A stretch of 20,376 nucleotides of DNA from Sphingomonas sp. (GTDB lineage Bacteria > Pseudomonadota > Alphaproteobacteria > Sphingomonadales > Sphingomonadaceae). Each line of letters opens with the position of its first letter. The first letter of the stretch is position 1. Both the position numbers and the translations under genes were made by a program. The stretch is from NCBI GenBank assembly GCA_025935515.1, contig JAICVC010000017.1, forward strand, positions 1-20,376. The letters run 5' to 3'. The notes beneath the pieces were generated by a model that saw only the letters and a list, made by a program, of their open reading frames with translations, had not been told where the DNA came from and made no database searches. Of this stretch, positions 1 through 7,744 are shown in pieces.

Positions 1-252
1 ATCCCGCCGCTGACCTATATCCAGCGGCTGCAGGAGGTGATCCCGCTGACGGATCTCTGGATCGCGCTTATCAAGGCGCCGGTGTTCGGCTTCATCATCG
101 CGCTCGCCGGCTGCTTCCAGGGCATGCTGGTGCAGGGCAACAGCGAGGAAGTCGGAACGCGCACCACCAACGCCGTCGTCCAGTCGATCTTTCTCGTGAT
201 CGTGCTCGACGCAGTCTTCGCCGTCTTCTTCAGCTCGATCGGCTGGGTATGA
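1..252 (+). CDS. mlaE: MlaE-family lipid ABC transporter permease, C-terminal fragment
   Basis: Only the last 83 residues are in the window; the reading frame is open from base 1 to the TGA at 250-252. The fragment is hydrophobic, with two membrane segments (about residues 20-40 and 60-80 of the fragment). Between them lies a short polar stretch with the EVGTRTTNAVV pattern, which matches the conserved 'G-x-x-VG-x-x-T-x-x-AVV' stretch near the end of MlaE/YrbE permeases. In that family the protein is the inner-membrane subunit of a complex moving phospholipids between the outer and inner membranes. The ATPase gene starts inside its stop codon (ATGA at 249-252), and an Mce-domain gene follows, so the context fits an mla operon. 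The start and N-terminal half lie outside the window. Confidence 0.88.
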   Translation: MPPLTYIQRLQEVIPLTDLWIALIKAPVFGFIIALAGCFQGMLVQGNSEEVGTRTTNAVVQSIFLVIVLDAVFAVFFSSIGWV

Positions 253-1049
253 GCGAACCGAGGGACTGCCATCCGATCATCACCGTTCGAGGGCTGCGCA
301 ACGCCTTCGGCGAGCAGGTCATCCACGACGACCTCGACCTGACCGTCTGCCGCGGCGAGATCCTCGGCGTGGTCGGCGGTTCCGGAACCGGCAAATCGGT
401 GCTGCTGCGCTCGATCATCGGGCTGCAGACGCCCGAGGCCGGTGACATCGAAGTGCTGGGCGAGAACATGGTCGGCCGCGATGAAGACGAGGCCAAGAAC
501 ATTCGGCGGCGTTGGGGAATCCTGTTCCAGAACGGCGCGCTGTTCTCGACGCTGACCGTCGCGGAGAACGTCGAAGTCCCGATCCGCGAATATTACCCGT
601 TCATCACGCCGCCGCTGCTCGACGAGATTGCGTCCTACAAGATCGCCATGGCCTTGCTGCCGCCGGATGCCGGCCCGAAATATCCGGCGGAGCTTTCGGG
701 CGGCATGGTCAAGCGGGCGGGCATTGCGCGCGCGCTGGCGCTCGATCCCGAACTATTGTTCCTCGACGAACCGACCTCGGGCCTCGATCCGATTGCGGCG
801 GCTGGTTTTGACGAATTGATCCGCTCGCTTCAAAAACGTCTCGGCCTCACCGTCTTCCTCATCACCCACGACCTCGATACGCTGCATTCGATCTGTGATC
901 GCGTCGCAGTGCTCGCGGACAAGAAGGTGATCGGGATTGGAACGATCCCGGAACTCTTGGCTTTGGACCATCCTTGGATACAAGAGTATTTTAACGGACC
1001 GCGGGGGCGCGCAGCCGCCGACAGTTATGAAGAGGGGGCTCGAGCCTAG
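249..1049 (+). CDS. mlaF: MlaF-like ABC transporter ATP-binding protein
   Basis: This 266-aa protein is a single nucleotide-binding domain that should power lipid movement through the MlaE permease. All ABC motifs are visible: Walker A GGSGTGKS (residues 43-50), Q-loop glutamine Q94, signature LSGGM (149-153), Walker B LLFLDE (169-174) followed by the D-loop SGLDP, and switch histidine H207. The signature continues as LSGGMVKRAGIARAL. The 'M-x-K-R' variant after the SGG is typical of the MlaF/Ttg2A branch rather than of general importers. The ATG at 249 overlaps the permease stop codon, which fixes the start and implies translational coupling. The stop codon (TAG 1047-1049) shares one base with the GTG start of the Mce-domain gene. 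Length is normal for the family. Confidence 0.95.
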   Translation: MSEPRDCHPIITVRGLRNAFGEQVIHDDLDLTVCRGEILGVVGGSGTGKSVLLRSIIGLQTPEAGDIEVLGENMVGRDEDEAKNIRRRWGILFQNGALFSTLTVAENVEVPIREYYPFITPPLLDEIASYKIAMALLPPDAGPKYPAELSGGMVKRAGIARALALDPELLFLDEPTSGLDPIAAAGFDELIRSLQKRLGLTVFLITHDLDTLHSICDRVAVLADKKVIGIGTIPELLALDHPWIQEYFNGPRGRAAADSYEEGARA

Positions 1050-2002
1050 TGGAAACCCGCTCGAACTATGTGATGGTCGGCGCGGTAACGGTGGCTTTGC
1101 TCGCCGGCGTGCTCCTGTTCATCGTCTGGCTCGCCGGCCTCTCAAACAAGGCGACCAAATGCTACGACATCTATTTCGCGCAGGGCGTCGGCGGCCTCAA
1201 CAAGGGCTCAAATGTCAGCTTCTCCGGCGTGCCGGTAGGCCAGGTGCAGAAGATCTCGCTGCTGCCCAACCGTCCCGAATTCGTCTGGGTCCGGGTCGAG
1301 GTCGATGAACAGACCCCGGTTCTTCAGGGCACCAGCGCGCAGATCCATGGAGTCGGCTTCACCGGCGTTTCCGAAATCCAGCTCGCCGGCGCCGAGCGCG
1401 GCCGCCCGGCGATCGAGCAACTGGGGCCCCAGGGCTGCCCGGTGATTCCCGCCACCTCGGGCGGAATCAGCGCGCTCCTCAACAGTGCGCCGGAGCTGAT
1501 TGACCGCATCCAACGGCTGACCGAGCGGCTGACGGAGCTTCTCTCCGACAAGAACCAGAACTCGATCTCCGACATTCTCGAAAATATCGACGTCACGACG
1601 CAGGAGCTGAGGAAGCATGCGCCCGAGATGGGCCAGACGATCGCCGAGATCAAAATCGCGTCGCACAATGCCGGTATCGCGGCGAATAATGTCGCCGCTC
1701 TGTCCGACAATGCCAATCGCCTGGTGACCGAAGACGGCAAGCCGGCGATGCAGAACCTCAACAAGGCCATCGCGTCGGTTCAGCAGACCACCGAGAATTT
1801 GAACAACATGATCAGCGACGCCCGCCCGGGCATCCAGAATTTCAGCAAGTCGACGCTGCCGGAGGCGAACAAGCTGGTGCACGACCTGCGTGACCTGTCG
1901 AAGTCGCTGCAGGCGGTCTCCAACCGGGTCAACCAGCAGGGCATCGGCGGCGCGCTCGGGCCCGAGAAGCTGCCCGACTACAAGCCAGGGAAACGCAAAT
2001 GA
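1049..2002 (+). CDS. mlaD: MlaD-family Mce-domain lipid transport protein
   Basis: This 317-aa protein has one N-terminal membrane helix (about residues 8-30) and a periplasmic Mce domain (about 39-114, with the typical GVPVGQV stretch at 60-66). A long, mostly helical C-terminal part rich in Asn, Gln and Leu follows (about 145-300). Mce proteins form hexameric rings that bind lipid and sit on the MlaE permease. E. coli MlaD is about 183 aa, so this one carries an extended helical tail, as in the longer Mce proteins of alphaproteobacteria, where the helices may form a channel towards the outer membrane. The start is GTG at 1049, overlapping the ATPase stop (TAGTG) with a GA-rich ribosome binding site at about 1029-1037. 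The auxiliary lipoprotein gene starts in its stop codon. Confidence 0.93.
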   Translation: METRSNYVMVGAVTVALLAGVLLFIVWLAGLSNKATKCYDIYFAQGVGGLNKGSNVSFSGVPVGQVQKISLLPNRPEFVWVRVEVDEQTPVLQGTSAQIHGVGFTGVSEIQLAGAERGRPAIEQLGPQGCPVIPATSGGISALLNSAPELIDRIQRLTERLTELLSDKNQNSISDILENIDVTTQELRKHAPEMGQTIAEIKIASHNAGIAANNVAALSDNANRLVTEDGKPAMQNLNKAIASVQQTTENLNNMISDARPGIQNFSKSTLPEANKLVHDLRDLSKSLQAVSNRVNQQGIGGALGPEKLPDYKPGKRK

Positions 2003-2610
2003 GGCTTCTGAACAAGACCGCGGGCGCGGTCGCCCTGTCGCTCGCGTTGAGCGCTTGCATGGGGGGATTGCTCGGCGGCGGGGGCAAGCCGCCGGCGACC
2101 CTGGTGACGCTGACCCCGGAGGCGGCTGAACCGGCGCAGATCGCGCGCTCGGCCGCGGCTGGGCAGGCGGTCACCGTCGCGACGCCGTCCGTCGCGCGCG
2201 AGCTCAATACGGTCAGGGTGCCGGTGCAGGTGACCCCGACCGACGTCCAATATGTCCCCAACCTCCAGCTCGCCGACACGCCGGCGAAGCTGTTCGCCGA
2301 TCTCGTCGCCGAGACGGTGCGCCGCACAACCAATCGGGTCGTTCTCAATCCCGACCAGACCACGCTCGACCCCGGTTTGCAGGTGAACGGATCGCTGCAG
2401 CGGTTCGGCTATGATGCATCCACCGGGCAGGTGGTCGTGAGCTATGACGGCGCGCTGTCGACGGCGGGCGGCGGTCGCGTCGAGACCCGCCGCTTCACCG
2501 CCACCGCTCCCGCCGACGGCACTGGCCCGAGTGTCGGCCCGGCGCTCAACCGCGCCGCCAACCAGGTCGCGGCCGACGTCGCCAAGTGGATCGGGAGTTC
2601 GGGCTCCTAA
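1999..2610 (+). CDS. ABC-type transport auxiliary lipoprotein (DUF330/PqiC-like)
   Basis: This 203-aa protein has a lipoprotein signal peptide: a basic N-terminus (R2, K6), a hydrophobic core, and the lipobox LSAC with the lipidated cysteine at C20. A short Gly-rich linker follows. The body is consistent with the ABC-type transport auxiliary lipoprotein family, which accompanies Mce transporters in many proteobacteria and is thought to contact the outer membrane end of the system. Family recognition rests on context (fourth gene of an Mla-type operon) and on the central PNLQLADTPAKLFADLVAE-like region followed by a beta-rich end. The ATG at 1999 overlaps the mlaD stop (ATGA). It is the last gene of the operon; a palindromic repeat that may end transcription lies just downstream. 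Confidence 0.8.
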   Translation: MRLLNKTAGAVALSLALSACMGGLLGGGGKPPATLVTLTPEAAEPAQIARSAAAGQAVTVATPSVARELNTVRVPVQVTPTDVQYVPNLQLADTPAKLFADLVAETVRRTTNRVVLNPDQTTLDPGLQVNGSLQRFGYDASTGQVVVSYDGALSTAGGGRVETRRFTATAPADGTGPSVGPALNRAANQVAADVAKWIGSSGS

Positions 2611-2616
2611 TCAGCC

Positions 2617-2683
2617 CGTCATTGGGAGCGTAGCGAAGCAATCTAGCTCGATTGCCGCGTCGCGAAAGCTCCTCCCAATGACG
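2617..2683. repeat. Palindromic intergenic repeat between convergent genes, possible bidirectional terminator
   Basis: Perfect 12-bp arms CGTCATTGGGAG (2617-2628) and CTCCCAATGACG (2672-2683) enclose an inner 6-bp hairpin GCAATC (2638-2643) / GATTGC (2650-2655). Both halves resemble the widespread GTCATTGCGAGCGAAGCGAAG-type palindromic repeat of many bacterial genomes. It occupies almost the whole gap between the lipoprotein stop (2610) and the pepN stop (2686). It lacks a T-tract, so a role in ending transcription is an inference from its position and symmetry. Confidence 0.75.
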
Positions 2684-2685
2684 AC

Positions 2686-5316
2686 CTATGCCAGGCTCTT
2701 GGACACCTGCTCGTAGACATCCTTCGACAGCCCGGGCGTCGCGACGATCTTCTCGAGCGCCTGCCGCATCATGACCGACCGCTTCGGCTCGAATCGGCGC
2801 CAGCGGCCGAACGCGGGCACCAGCCGCGCCGCGACCTGCGGATTGAGCTTGTCGGCGGCGATGATCATGTCGGCGAGGAACTTGTAGCCGCGGCCGTCGG
2901 CCGAGTGGAATGCCCAGTGGTTGCCGCCGAACATCCCGACCAGCGAACGCAGCCGGTTGGGGTTGGTGATCGTGAAGTCCGGGTGGCCCGACAGCTTCAG
3001 CACCTGATCGACCGTGTCAGGCCGCTGGGCGGCTGCCTGGAGCGCGAACCATTTGTCGAGCACCAGCGCGTCATCCTTGAACCGCACGTAAAAGGCATCG
3101 AGCGCTTCCTGCCGCTCGGGTGCGTCGAGCGAGACGAGCACGCCCAGCGCACCCTGGCGGTCGGTCATGTTGTCGGCGCCGTCGAACTGGGTCTTGGCGA
3201 GCGCCGCTGCCTTTTCCTCGTCGGCGCTCGCGATCAGGCTGAGCGACATTGTGCGCAGCCGCCGGATTCCCTTGGCGCGAGGGCTGAGGTCGTCGCCGTC
3301 GACGCCGTCGCTGCGATGCGCCGCCAGCAGCTCGCCCGACAAAGCGCTACCGATTGCTGCGCGCAGCTTTTCGCGCGAAGCATGGATCGCGCCCGGGTCG
3401 ACCACGTCCATTCGGTCGGCAATGAGGCTCTCGCTCGGCAGCAGGATCGCCTCCGCCTTGAACGCCGGATCGAGCGCATTCGATTGTAGCGTCGCGGCGA
3501 TCGCCCGGATCACCGGCGCCGAGTCCGCGGACTCGCCGCGCGCGCCGGCGGTCAGCGCCGCCATCATCAGCTCCTGCATCGCCTCGTAGCGGGCGAACGG
3601 ATCGGTATCCGCCTGCGCGAGCCGTTCGAGCTCGTCCGGCCGCCGCTCGGCAGTGACGAGCACCGGCGCGGAGAAATTGCGGTTGATCGACAACAAGGGC
3701 GTCTCGGTGACGTTTTCGAAAGTCACGCTCTGCGCCGGCTGGTCGAGGACAATCAGCTGTTCAGGGCACATTTCGGCGCCGCTGTCCTCGCCGATCAGCG
3801 CGGTCTTGAGCGGGATTGGCATCGGATGCTTGGCCGGCTGGCCGGGCGTCGGCTCCTCACGTTGCTCAAGGTGCAGCGTCGCGCGCTTCGCCGCCGCGTC
3901 ATGCTCGATCCTTGCCCGCACCCTGGGCGTGCCCGCCTGGCTGTACCAGATTTTGAACGGAGACAGGTCGACTCCGCTTCCGTCCTCCAGCGCCTTCACG
4001 AAATCGTCGCAGGTCGCGGCCTCGCCGTCGTGTCGCTCGAAATAAAGGTTGGTGCCTTTGCGGAACTTCTCCGCGCCCAACACCGTGTGGAACATGCGGA
4101 TGACCTCGGCGCCCTTGTTGTAGACGGTCGCGGTGTAGAAGTTCGAAATCTCGATGTAGCTGTCCGGGCGCACCGGGTGGGCAAGCGGCCCCTGGTCTTC
4201 GGGGAACTGCACGGCGCGGAGCACGCGCACGTCCTCGATCCTTTTGACCGGCGCGCTCCCGACATCGGCCGAGAAGCTCTGGTCGCGGAACACGGTGAAG
4301 CCTTCCTTGAGGCTCAGCTGGAACCAGTCCCGGCAGGTGACGCGGTCGCCCGACCAATTGTGGAAATATTCGTGCGCAACGACGCGGGCGATATTGTCGA
4401 AATCGGCGTCGGTCGCGGTCTCCTGGTCGGCCAACACATAGGCCGAGTTGAAGATGTTGAGCGACTTGTTCTCCATCGCGCCCATGTTGAAGTCGCTGAC
4501 CGCGACGATGTTGAACATGTCGAGGTCGTACTCGCGGCCATAGACCTCCTCGTCCCACGCCATCGCCAGCTTGAGGCTGTCCATCGCGTGCCGCGTTTTG
4601 GGCAAGTCCGCCTCGCGCACCCAGATGTTGAGCTCGACCTTGCGGCCGCTCATGGTGGTGAAGCTGTCGCGGTTGGCCTGGAGGTCGCCTGCGACCAGCG
4701 CGAACAGGTAGCAGGGCTTGGGGAACGGATCTTCCCATTCGGCCCAATGGCGGCGATCCGCTCCTTCGCCATGCGCGACCCGGTTGCCGTTTGACAGCAG
4801 CACCGGGAATGCGTTCGCATCGCCCTCCATCCGCACCCGATACTTGGACAGCACGTCCGGCCGGTCGGGGAAGAAGGTAATGCGGCGGAAACCTTCGGCC
4901 TCGCATTGCGTGCACAGCATGCCGTTCGAGGCGTACAAGCCCATGAGCTTGGTGTTCGCCGCGGGATTGATCTCCACTTCGGTTTCGACGGTGGCGTGAT
5001 CACCGGCGATCTCGATGATCAGCTGCTGGCCCTCCAGCCGCCATTTGCCGTCCCTGCCGTCCACCTTGACCGACAGCAGCTTCACGCCGTCGCCGTCGAG
5101 CTTGAGCGGGCGGTGATGCGAACCGTTGCGATCGATGCTCAACGTCGCGCGCACCCGCGTCCGCTCGAGACCGAGGTCTAAGTCGAGGCTGATCTCCGGC
5201 ACCAGCCAGTCGGGCGGCCGGTAATCCTCGCGACGGATCGCGACATGGGTCGGCGAAGGCGGGGCTTCGGCGATGGTTTGGGTGGCGTCGGAGGTGGTGG
5301 TGCGGACGTCGGGCAT
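2686..5316 (-). CDS. pepN: Aminopeptidase N (M1 family zinc metallopeptidase)
   Basis: This 876-aa protein is close to the length of E. coli PepN (870 aa). It removes N-terminal amino acids from peptides in the cytoplasm. The zinc site is complete: HEYFH at 315-319 (ligands H315 and H319, catalytic E316) with the third ligand E338, 19 residues after the second histidine as in E. coli. The substrate-binding GAMEN motif is at 279-283, and Y399 lies where the E. coli transition-state tyrosine (Y381) is expected. The N-terminal beta domain, catalytic domain, and C-terminal helical domain of the PepN type all appear present. The ATG at 5316 has no clear ribosome binding site. A promoter-like pair ends about ten bases before it, so a nearly leaderless mRNA is possible. 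It faces the mla operon tail to tail. Confidence 0.97.
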   Translation of the reverse strand: MPDVRTTTSDATQTIAEAPPSPTHVAIRREDYRPPDWLVPEISLDLDLGLERTRVRATLSIDRNGSHHRPLKLDGDGVKLLSVKVDGRDGKWRLEGQQLIIEIAGDHATVETEVEINPAANTKLMGLYASNGMLCTQCEAEGFRRITFFPDRPDVLSKYRVRMEGDANAFPVLLSNGNRVAHGEGADRRHWAEWEDPFPKPCYLFALVAGDLQANRDSFTTMSGRKVELNIWVREADLPKTRHAMDSLKLAMAWDEEVYGREYDLDMFNIVAVSDFNMGAMENKSLNIFNSAYVLADQETATDADFDNIARVVAHEYFHNWSGDRVTCRDWFQLSLKEGFTVFRDQSFSADVGSAPVKRIEDVRVLRAVQFPEDQGPLAHPVRPDSYIEISNFYTATVYNKGAEVIRMFHTVLGAEKFRKGTNLYFERHDGEAATCDDFVKALEDGSGVDLSPFKIWYSQAGTPRVRARIEHDAAAKRATLHLEQREEPTPGQPAKHPMPIPLKTALIGEDSGAEMCPEQLIVLDQPAQSVTFENVTETPLLSINRNFSAPVLVTAERRPDELERLAQADTDPFARYEAMQELMMAALTAGARGESADSAPVIRAIAATLQSNALDPAFKAEAILLPSESLIADRMDVVDPGAIHASREKLRAAIGSALSGELLAAHRSDGVDGDDLSPRAKGIRRLRTMSLSLIASADEEKAAALAKTQFDGADNMTDRQGALGVLVSLDAPERQEALDAFYVRFKDDALVLDKWFALQAAAQRPDTVDQVLKLSGHPDFTITNPNRLRSLVGMFGGNHWAFHSADGRGYKFLADMIIAADKLNPQVAARLVPAFGRWRRFEPKRSVMMRQALEKIVATPGLSKDVYEQVSKSLA

Positions 5317-5325
5317 AGGGCATCG

Positions 5326-5354
5326 GTGCTAGGCGGGAATGGCTGGGCCAGCAA
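5326..5354 (-). promoter_or_regulatory. Candidate pepN promoter
   Basis: Read on the minus strand, TTGCTG (5354-5349) and TAGCAC (5331-5326) are separated by 17 bases. Both match the housekeeping consensus only at about half of the positions. A start about seven bases after the second hexamer would fall only a few bases before the pepN ATG, which would explain the missing ribosome binding site. Inferred from spacing only. Confidence 0.3.
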
Positions 5355-5408
5355 CCGCGCATGCCGATGACTCGTGCGTCAAACAGGCGTAGTCGGGCCA
5401 GGCTTCGA

Positions 5409-5434
5409 TGAACCGGCGGCCCAACCCGAGCGTT
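5409..5434 (+). promoter_or_regulatory. Candidate EcfG (general stress response) promoter before DUF2171 gene
   Basis: TGAAC (5409-5413) and CGTT (5431-5434) are 17 bases apart. The alphaproteobacterial EcfG consensus is GGAAC-N16/17-CGTT, so the site differs at one base. The CGTT ends 29 bases before the start codon, giving a leader of about 20 bases that includes a good ribosome binding site. DUF2171 genes being stress-associated makes this plausible, but the match alone is short. Confidence 0.4.
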
Positions 5435-5463
5435 GAACCGCTGCCCATTCCGAGGAGAAGGCC

Positions 5464-5724
5464 ATGAGCGGCTTCGAAAACATTCGCGAACATATGGAAG
5501 TGATCGGCGCCGACGGCGTCCACCTCGGCACCGTCGACCGCGTCGAGGACAACCGCATCAAGCTGATCCGTGCCGACAGCGGGATCGGTCACGAAGAACA
5601 TCACCACTACATCCCGAGGGGACTGGTCGCGGAGGTCGAGGGCGACAAGGTCCGCCTGACGGCGCGCGGCGAGGTTGTCGCCGACCTGTTCGAGCAGGAA
5701 GAGAGCGGCAATCCGATCGGCTGA
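5464..5724 (+). CDS. DUF2171 domain protein
   Basis: This 86-aa soluble protein contains the pattern 'IREHMEVIGADGVHLGTVD...RIKLIRADS...HHYIPRGLV...VRLT', which I recognise as the DUF2171 family. These are small beta-rich proteins resembling PRC-barrel modules and common in alphaproteobacteria. Their biochemical function is unknown. A His-rich patch (H43, H46-H48) precedes the YIP turn. The ATG at 5464 follows an excellent ribosome binding site (GAGGAG, about 8 bases upstream), so the start is firm. A candidate EcfG-type promoter upstream suggests induction under general stress. An NTF2-like gene follows immediately in another frame. Confidence 0.88.
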   Translation: MSGFENIREHMEVIGADGVHLGTVDRVEDNRIKLIRADSGIGHEEHHHYIPRGLVAEVEGDKVRLTARGEVVADLFEQEESGNPIG

Positions 5725-6151
5725 GTCATCGGTTGAGCAGATTCGCGCCCTGATCGACGCGCGGATTGCCGCGATCGGGGCGAAGGACGCCGCCAAGGCG
5801 ACTGCGACGCTCGCTTCCGACGTGGTCGCCTTCGAGCTCGCGCCGCCCCTTGCGCTTACCCCCGGCGCTGCCCGCGACGAAGCCGGCCTTGCGTCATGGC
5901 TCTCGGGTTTCGAGCAGATCGCGATCGAGCAGCGGGACCTGGCCATCGAAGGCGGCCAGGAGGTCGGTTTCGCCCGTGCGCTCCATCATTTGAGCGGCAC
6001 GCGCGTCGGCGGTGCGCCGGTCAGCCTGTGGATGCGCTCGACTCTATGCTTCCGCCGCGAACCCGACGGCTGGAAGATCGCCCACGCGCATACTTCCGTG
6101 CCGATGTTGATGGACGGCAGCTTCAGGGCCGCGACCGATCTCGAGCCTTGA
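5675..6151 (+). CDS. NTF2/SnoaL-like domain protein (start uncertain)
   Basis: The conserved part, from about base 5735, reads as an NTF2-like (SnoaL/DUF4440) fold: an N-terminal helix IRALIDARIAAIGAKDAAKA, a central 'VVAFELAPPL' strand, and a C-terminal 'CFRREPDGWKIAHAHTSVPM' that is the family's classic ending strand with Trp, Lys and His. Members include ketosteroid-isomerase-like enzymes and proteins without activity, so the substrate cannot be named. The start is a problem. The only ordinary start codon in frame before the domain is TTG at 5675, which overlaps the DUF2171 gene by 50 bases and adds about 20 atypical residues. No ATG or GTG lies between there and the domain. The true N-terminus may be near 5720-5750 with a rare start codon. 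It is probably co-transcribed with the DUF2171 gene. Confidence 0.75.
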   Translation: MSPTCSSRKRAAIRSAESSVEQIRALIDARIAAIGAKDAAKATATLASDVVAFELAPPLALTPGAARDEAGLASWLSGFEQIAIEQRDLAIEGGQEVGFARALHHLSGTRVGGAPVSLWMRSTLCFRREPDGWKIAHAHTSVPMLMDGSFRAATDLEP

Positions 6152-6175
6152 GTCCGGCCGCAACGCGGCTAGGCT
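6148..6175 (+). promoter_or_regulatory. Candidate promoter for the 6196 lipoprotein gene
   Basis: TTGAGT (6148-6153) and TAGGCT (6170-6175) are separated by 16 bases. The first hexamer overlaps the TGA stop of the preceding gene. Transcription would begin near 6182, just before a purine-rich ribosome binding site, giving a very short leader. The spacing is good and the second hexamer is weak. Confidence 0.35.
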
Positions 6176-6195
6176 GCGCCGGAAGAGGGGGAGGG

Positions 6196-6621
6196 ATGAT
6201 GCGCAACATCGCCTTTTTGGTGAGCGCGGCGATGCTCGCCGGGTGCGGGCAATCGGACGGGGACGCCCCGGCAAACCAGGCCGCGAAAGCGCCGCTTAAG
6301 AAGAAGGCCGCTTATTGCTTCTTCAAGGACGGCGAGACCAAGGCCTGGGCCGCATCGCGAGACAAGGACGGCAACATCGCCGTCAAGGGCAAGGTCTACC
6401 GGTCGGACCCGCGCTACAAGGCGCTGCTCGGGTCGGCGACGGTGACCGGATCGACCGCCGAGATCGCCCCGACCATCGCCCAGAACGACACCGGTTACGC
6501 AGCGCCTGAAAATTGGTGGGACGTCACCGCGACCATTCCCGACAGCGCCGCGGTCGGCACGGTGAAGGTCAATTGTGGAGCGAAGACGCTGGCAGAATTG
6601 ACCGTCGCGGCGAAAGGCTAG
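6196..6621 (+). CDS. Small predicted lipoprotein of unknown function
   Basis: This 141-aa protein has a lipoprotein signal peptide: MMRNIAFLVSAAMLAGC with lipobox LAGC and lipidated C17. A short charged linker rich in Lys and Ala follows (about 20-36), then a compact domain of about 100 residues with several Trp and two further cysteines (in YCFF near residue 39 and VNCG near the end) that could form a disulfide in the periplasm. I do not recognise the family. Two adjacent ATG codons (6196 and 6199) follow a strong purine tract (GGAAGAGGGGGAGGG). The second has the better spacing, so the start is uncertain by one residue. A longer open frame upstream (from 5896) overlaps the NTF2-like gene and is rejected because the signal peptide begins here. 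Confidence 0.75.
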   Translation: MMRNIAFLVSAAMLAGCGQSDGDAPANQAAKAPLKKKAAYCFFKDGETKAWAASRDKDGNIAVKGKVYRSDPRYKALLGSATVTGSTAEIAPTIAQNDTGYAAPENWWDVTATIPDSAAVGTVKVNCGAKTLAELTVAAKG

Positions 6622-6762
6622 CGGATCGAGCCCAAATTGCCGCTCGGGCTTATTGCAAAGGCTTGGCGCAAGGCTCACTTACCCGACGTGAGCCGCAAGC
6701 CAGAGGGGGACGCTCCGGAGTCCCTGCGGGCATGGACCCGTCCCGACGCCTATCTTGGGGCG

Positions 6763-7017
6763 ATGGCCCGCAAGCGCAGCTTTCGCCGGGCCCATGGCGA
6801 GAAGCGCCGGACGCAGCCCGAGTCGCCGAGAATGATGCTCTCGACGCTGCCGTTCGCGGCGCTGATCGTACTGCTCGGCGTGCTTGCCGTCGCGATCATG
6901 ATCATCGCCTTCCCGCGCAGCCAGCCCGTTCCGAAGGGGCAGCAGATCGCCGCCAAGGAGCAGGGGCGAGCCGAGCGCGGATGGTTCCAGGAGGCCCAGA
7001 AGGAAATGCACCACTAA
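6763..7017 (+). CDS. Small single-helix membrane protein
   Basis: This 84-aa protein has a very basic N-terminus (MARKRSFRRAHGEKRR), one membrane helix (about residues 25-50), and a polar C-terminus ending in a WFQEAQKEMHH-like tail. The charge pattern predicts the N-terminus in the cytoplasm. The frame stays open upstream to a TTG at 6637, but that extension has no hydrophobic or domain character. ATG 6763 follows GGGG at a workable distance, so I prefer it. It has no recognised domain. It lies between a lipoprotein gene and a TRIC-family gene on the same strand, and co-transcription is possible but not shown. Confidence 0.6.
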   Translation: MARKRSFRRAHGEKRRTQPESPRMMLSTLPFAALIVLLGVLAVAIMIIAFPRSQPVPKGQQIAAKEQGRAERGWFQEAQKEMHH

Positions 7018-7054
7018 AGTTGCGCTGCCGCCGCTGACCCCGCATGACCCGCTT

Positions 7055-7681
7055 ATGGCGGCTCCGATCGTGCCCGGCTTCACCGACGCGCTCCTGGTGC
7101 TGGACTATTTCGGGATCGCGGTATTTGCCGTGTCGGGTGCGCTGGTCGCAGCGGAACGCCGCCTGGACTTCGTGACCTTCGTCTTTTTTGCGGCGGTGAC
7201 CGGGGTCGGCGGCGGGACGCTGCGCGACCTGCTCATCGGGGCGCCGGTTTTCTGGGTGCGAAACAATGCAACCCTGGTGATCTGCATCGCCGCGGCGGTC
7301 GCAGTCTGGTTCCTGAGCACGCGCCGGATCGCCGGCAGCGCCCTCGCCTGGTTCGATGCCGCCGGCCTCGTCGCTTACGCTACGTACGGCTCGGCCAAGG
7401 CGATGGGCTACGGGGTCTCGCCGGTCCCCGCCTTCGCCATGGGAGTGCTCACCGCTTGCTTTGGCGGCATCGTCCGCGATGTCCTCGCCGGCCAGCCGTC
7501 GATCCTGATGCGCCGCGATCTCTATGTCACCGCGGCGGCATTGTCCGCGGCTTCGTTCGTCGGGCTGAAGCTGGCTGGTGCGCCGCTCTGGGTGGCCGCC
7601 GGAATCGCCGTCTGCGCGGGCCTTGCGCTCCGCGCCGGAGCGATCCTCCGCGGCTGGTCGCTGCCCGTTTACAAGGACTGA
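7055..7681 (+). CDS. Trimeric intracellular cation channel (TRIC/UPF0126, YadS-like) membrane protein
   Basis: This 208-aa inner-membrane protein has about seven hydrophobic segments arranged as two repeats of three helices plus one. Each repeat carries the family's glycine-rich/Arg-Asp motif: TGVGGGTLRDLL at 49-60 and TACFGGIVRDVL at 133-144. The N-terminal DYFGIAVFAVSGALVAAERR stretch is also characteristic. Bacterial members are homologous to animal TRIC channels, and structures of prokaryotic TRICs show K+-permeable trimers. The physiological role in this organism is unknown. The ATG at 7055 begins just before the first conserved segment, and length is normal for the family (about 200-210 aa). 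The upstream small membrane protein ends 37 bases before it. Confidence 0.93.
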   Translation: MAAPIVPGFTDALLVLDYFGIAVFAVSGALVAAERRLDFVTFVFFAAVTGVGGGTLRDLLIGAPVFWVRNNATLVICIAAAVAVWFLSTRRIAGSALAWFDAAGLVAYATYGSAKAMGYGVSPVPAFAMGVLTACFGGIVRDVLAGQPSILMRRDLYVTAAALSAASFVGLKLAGAPLWVAAGIAVCAGLALRAGAILRGWSLPVYKD

Positions 7682-7744
7682 GCCGCCACTCCGTCGGCGC
7701 TTGCTAGGCTGTGCGGCGGACGGACGACGTGTTCACCTAAGCCT

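Noticed and set aside
3826..4794. 322-aa frame antisense to pepN
   Set aside because: Composition is typical of a reverse-strand shadow in GC-rich DNA, and the pepN catalytic motifs are intact on the other strand.
6628..6650. Possible terminator after the small lipoprotein gene
   Set aside because: The AGCCC/GGGCT stem is only about five pairs with a long loop and only two T bases after it.
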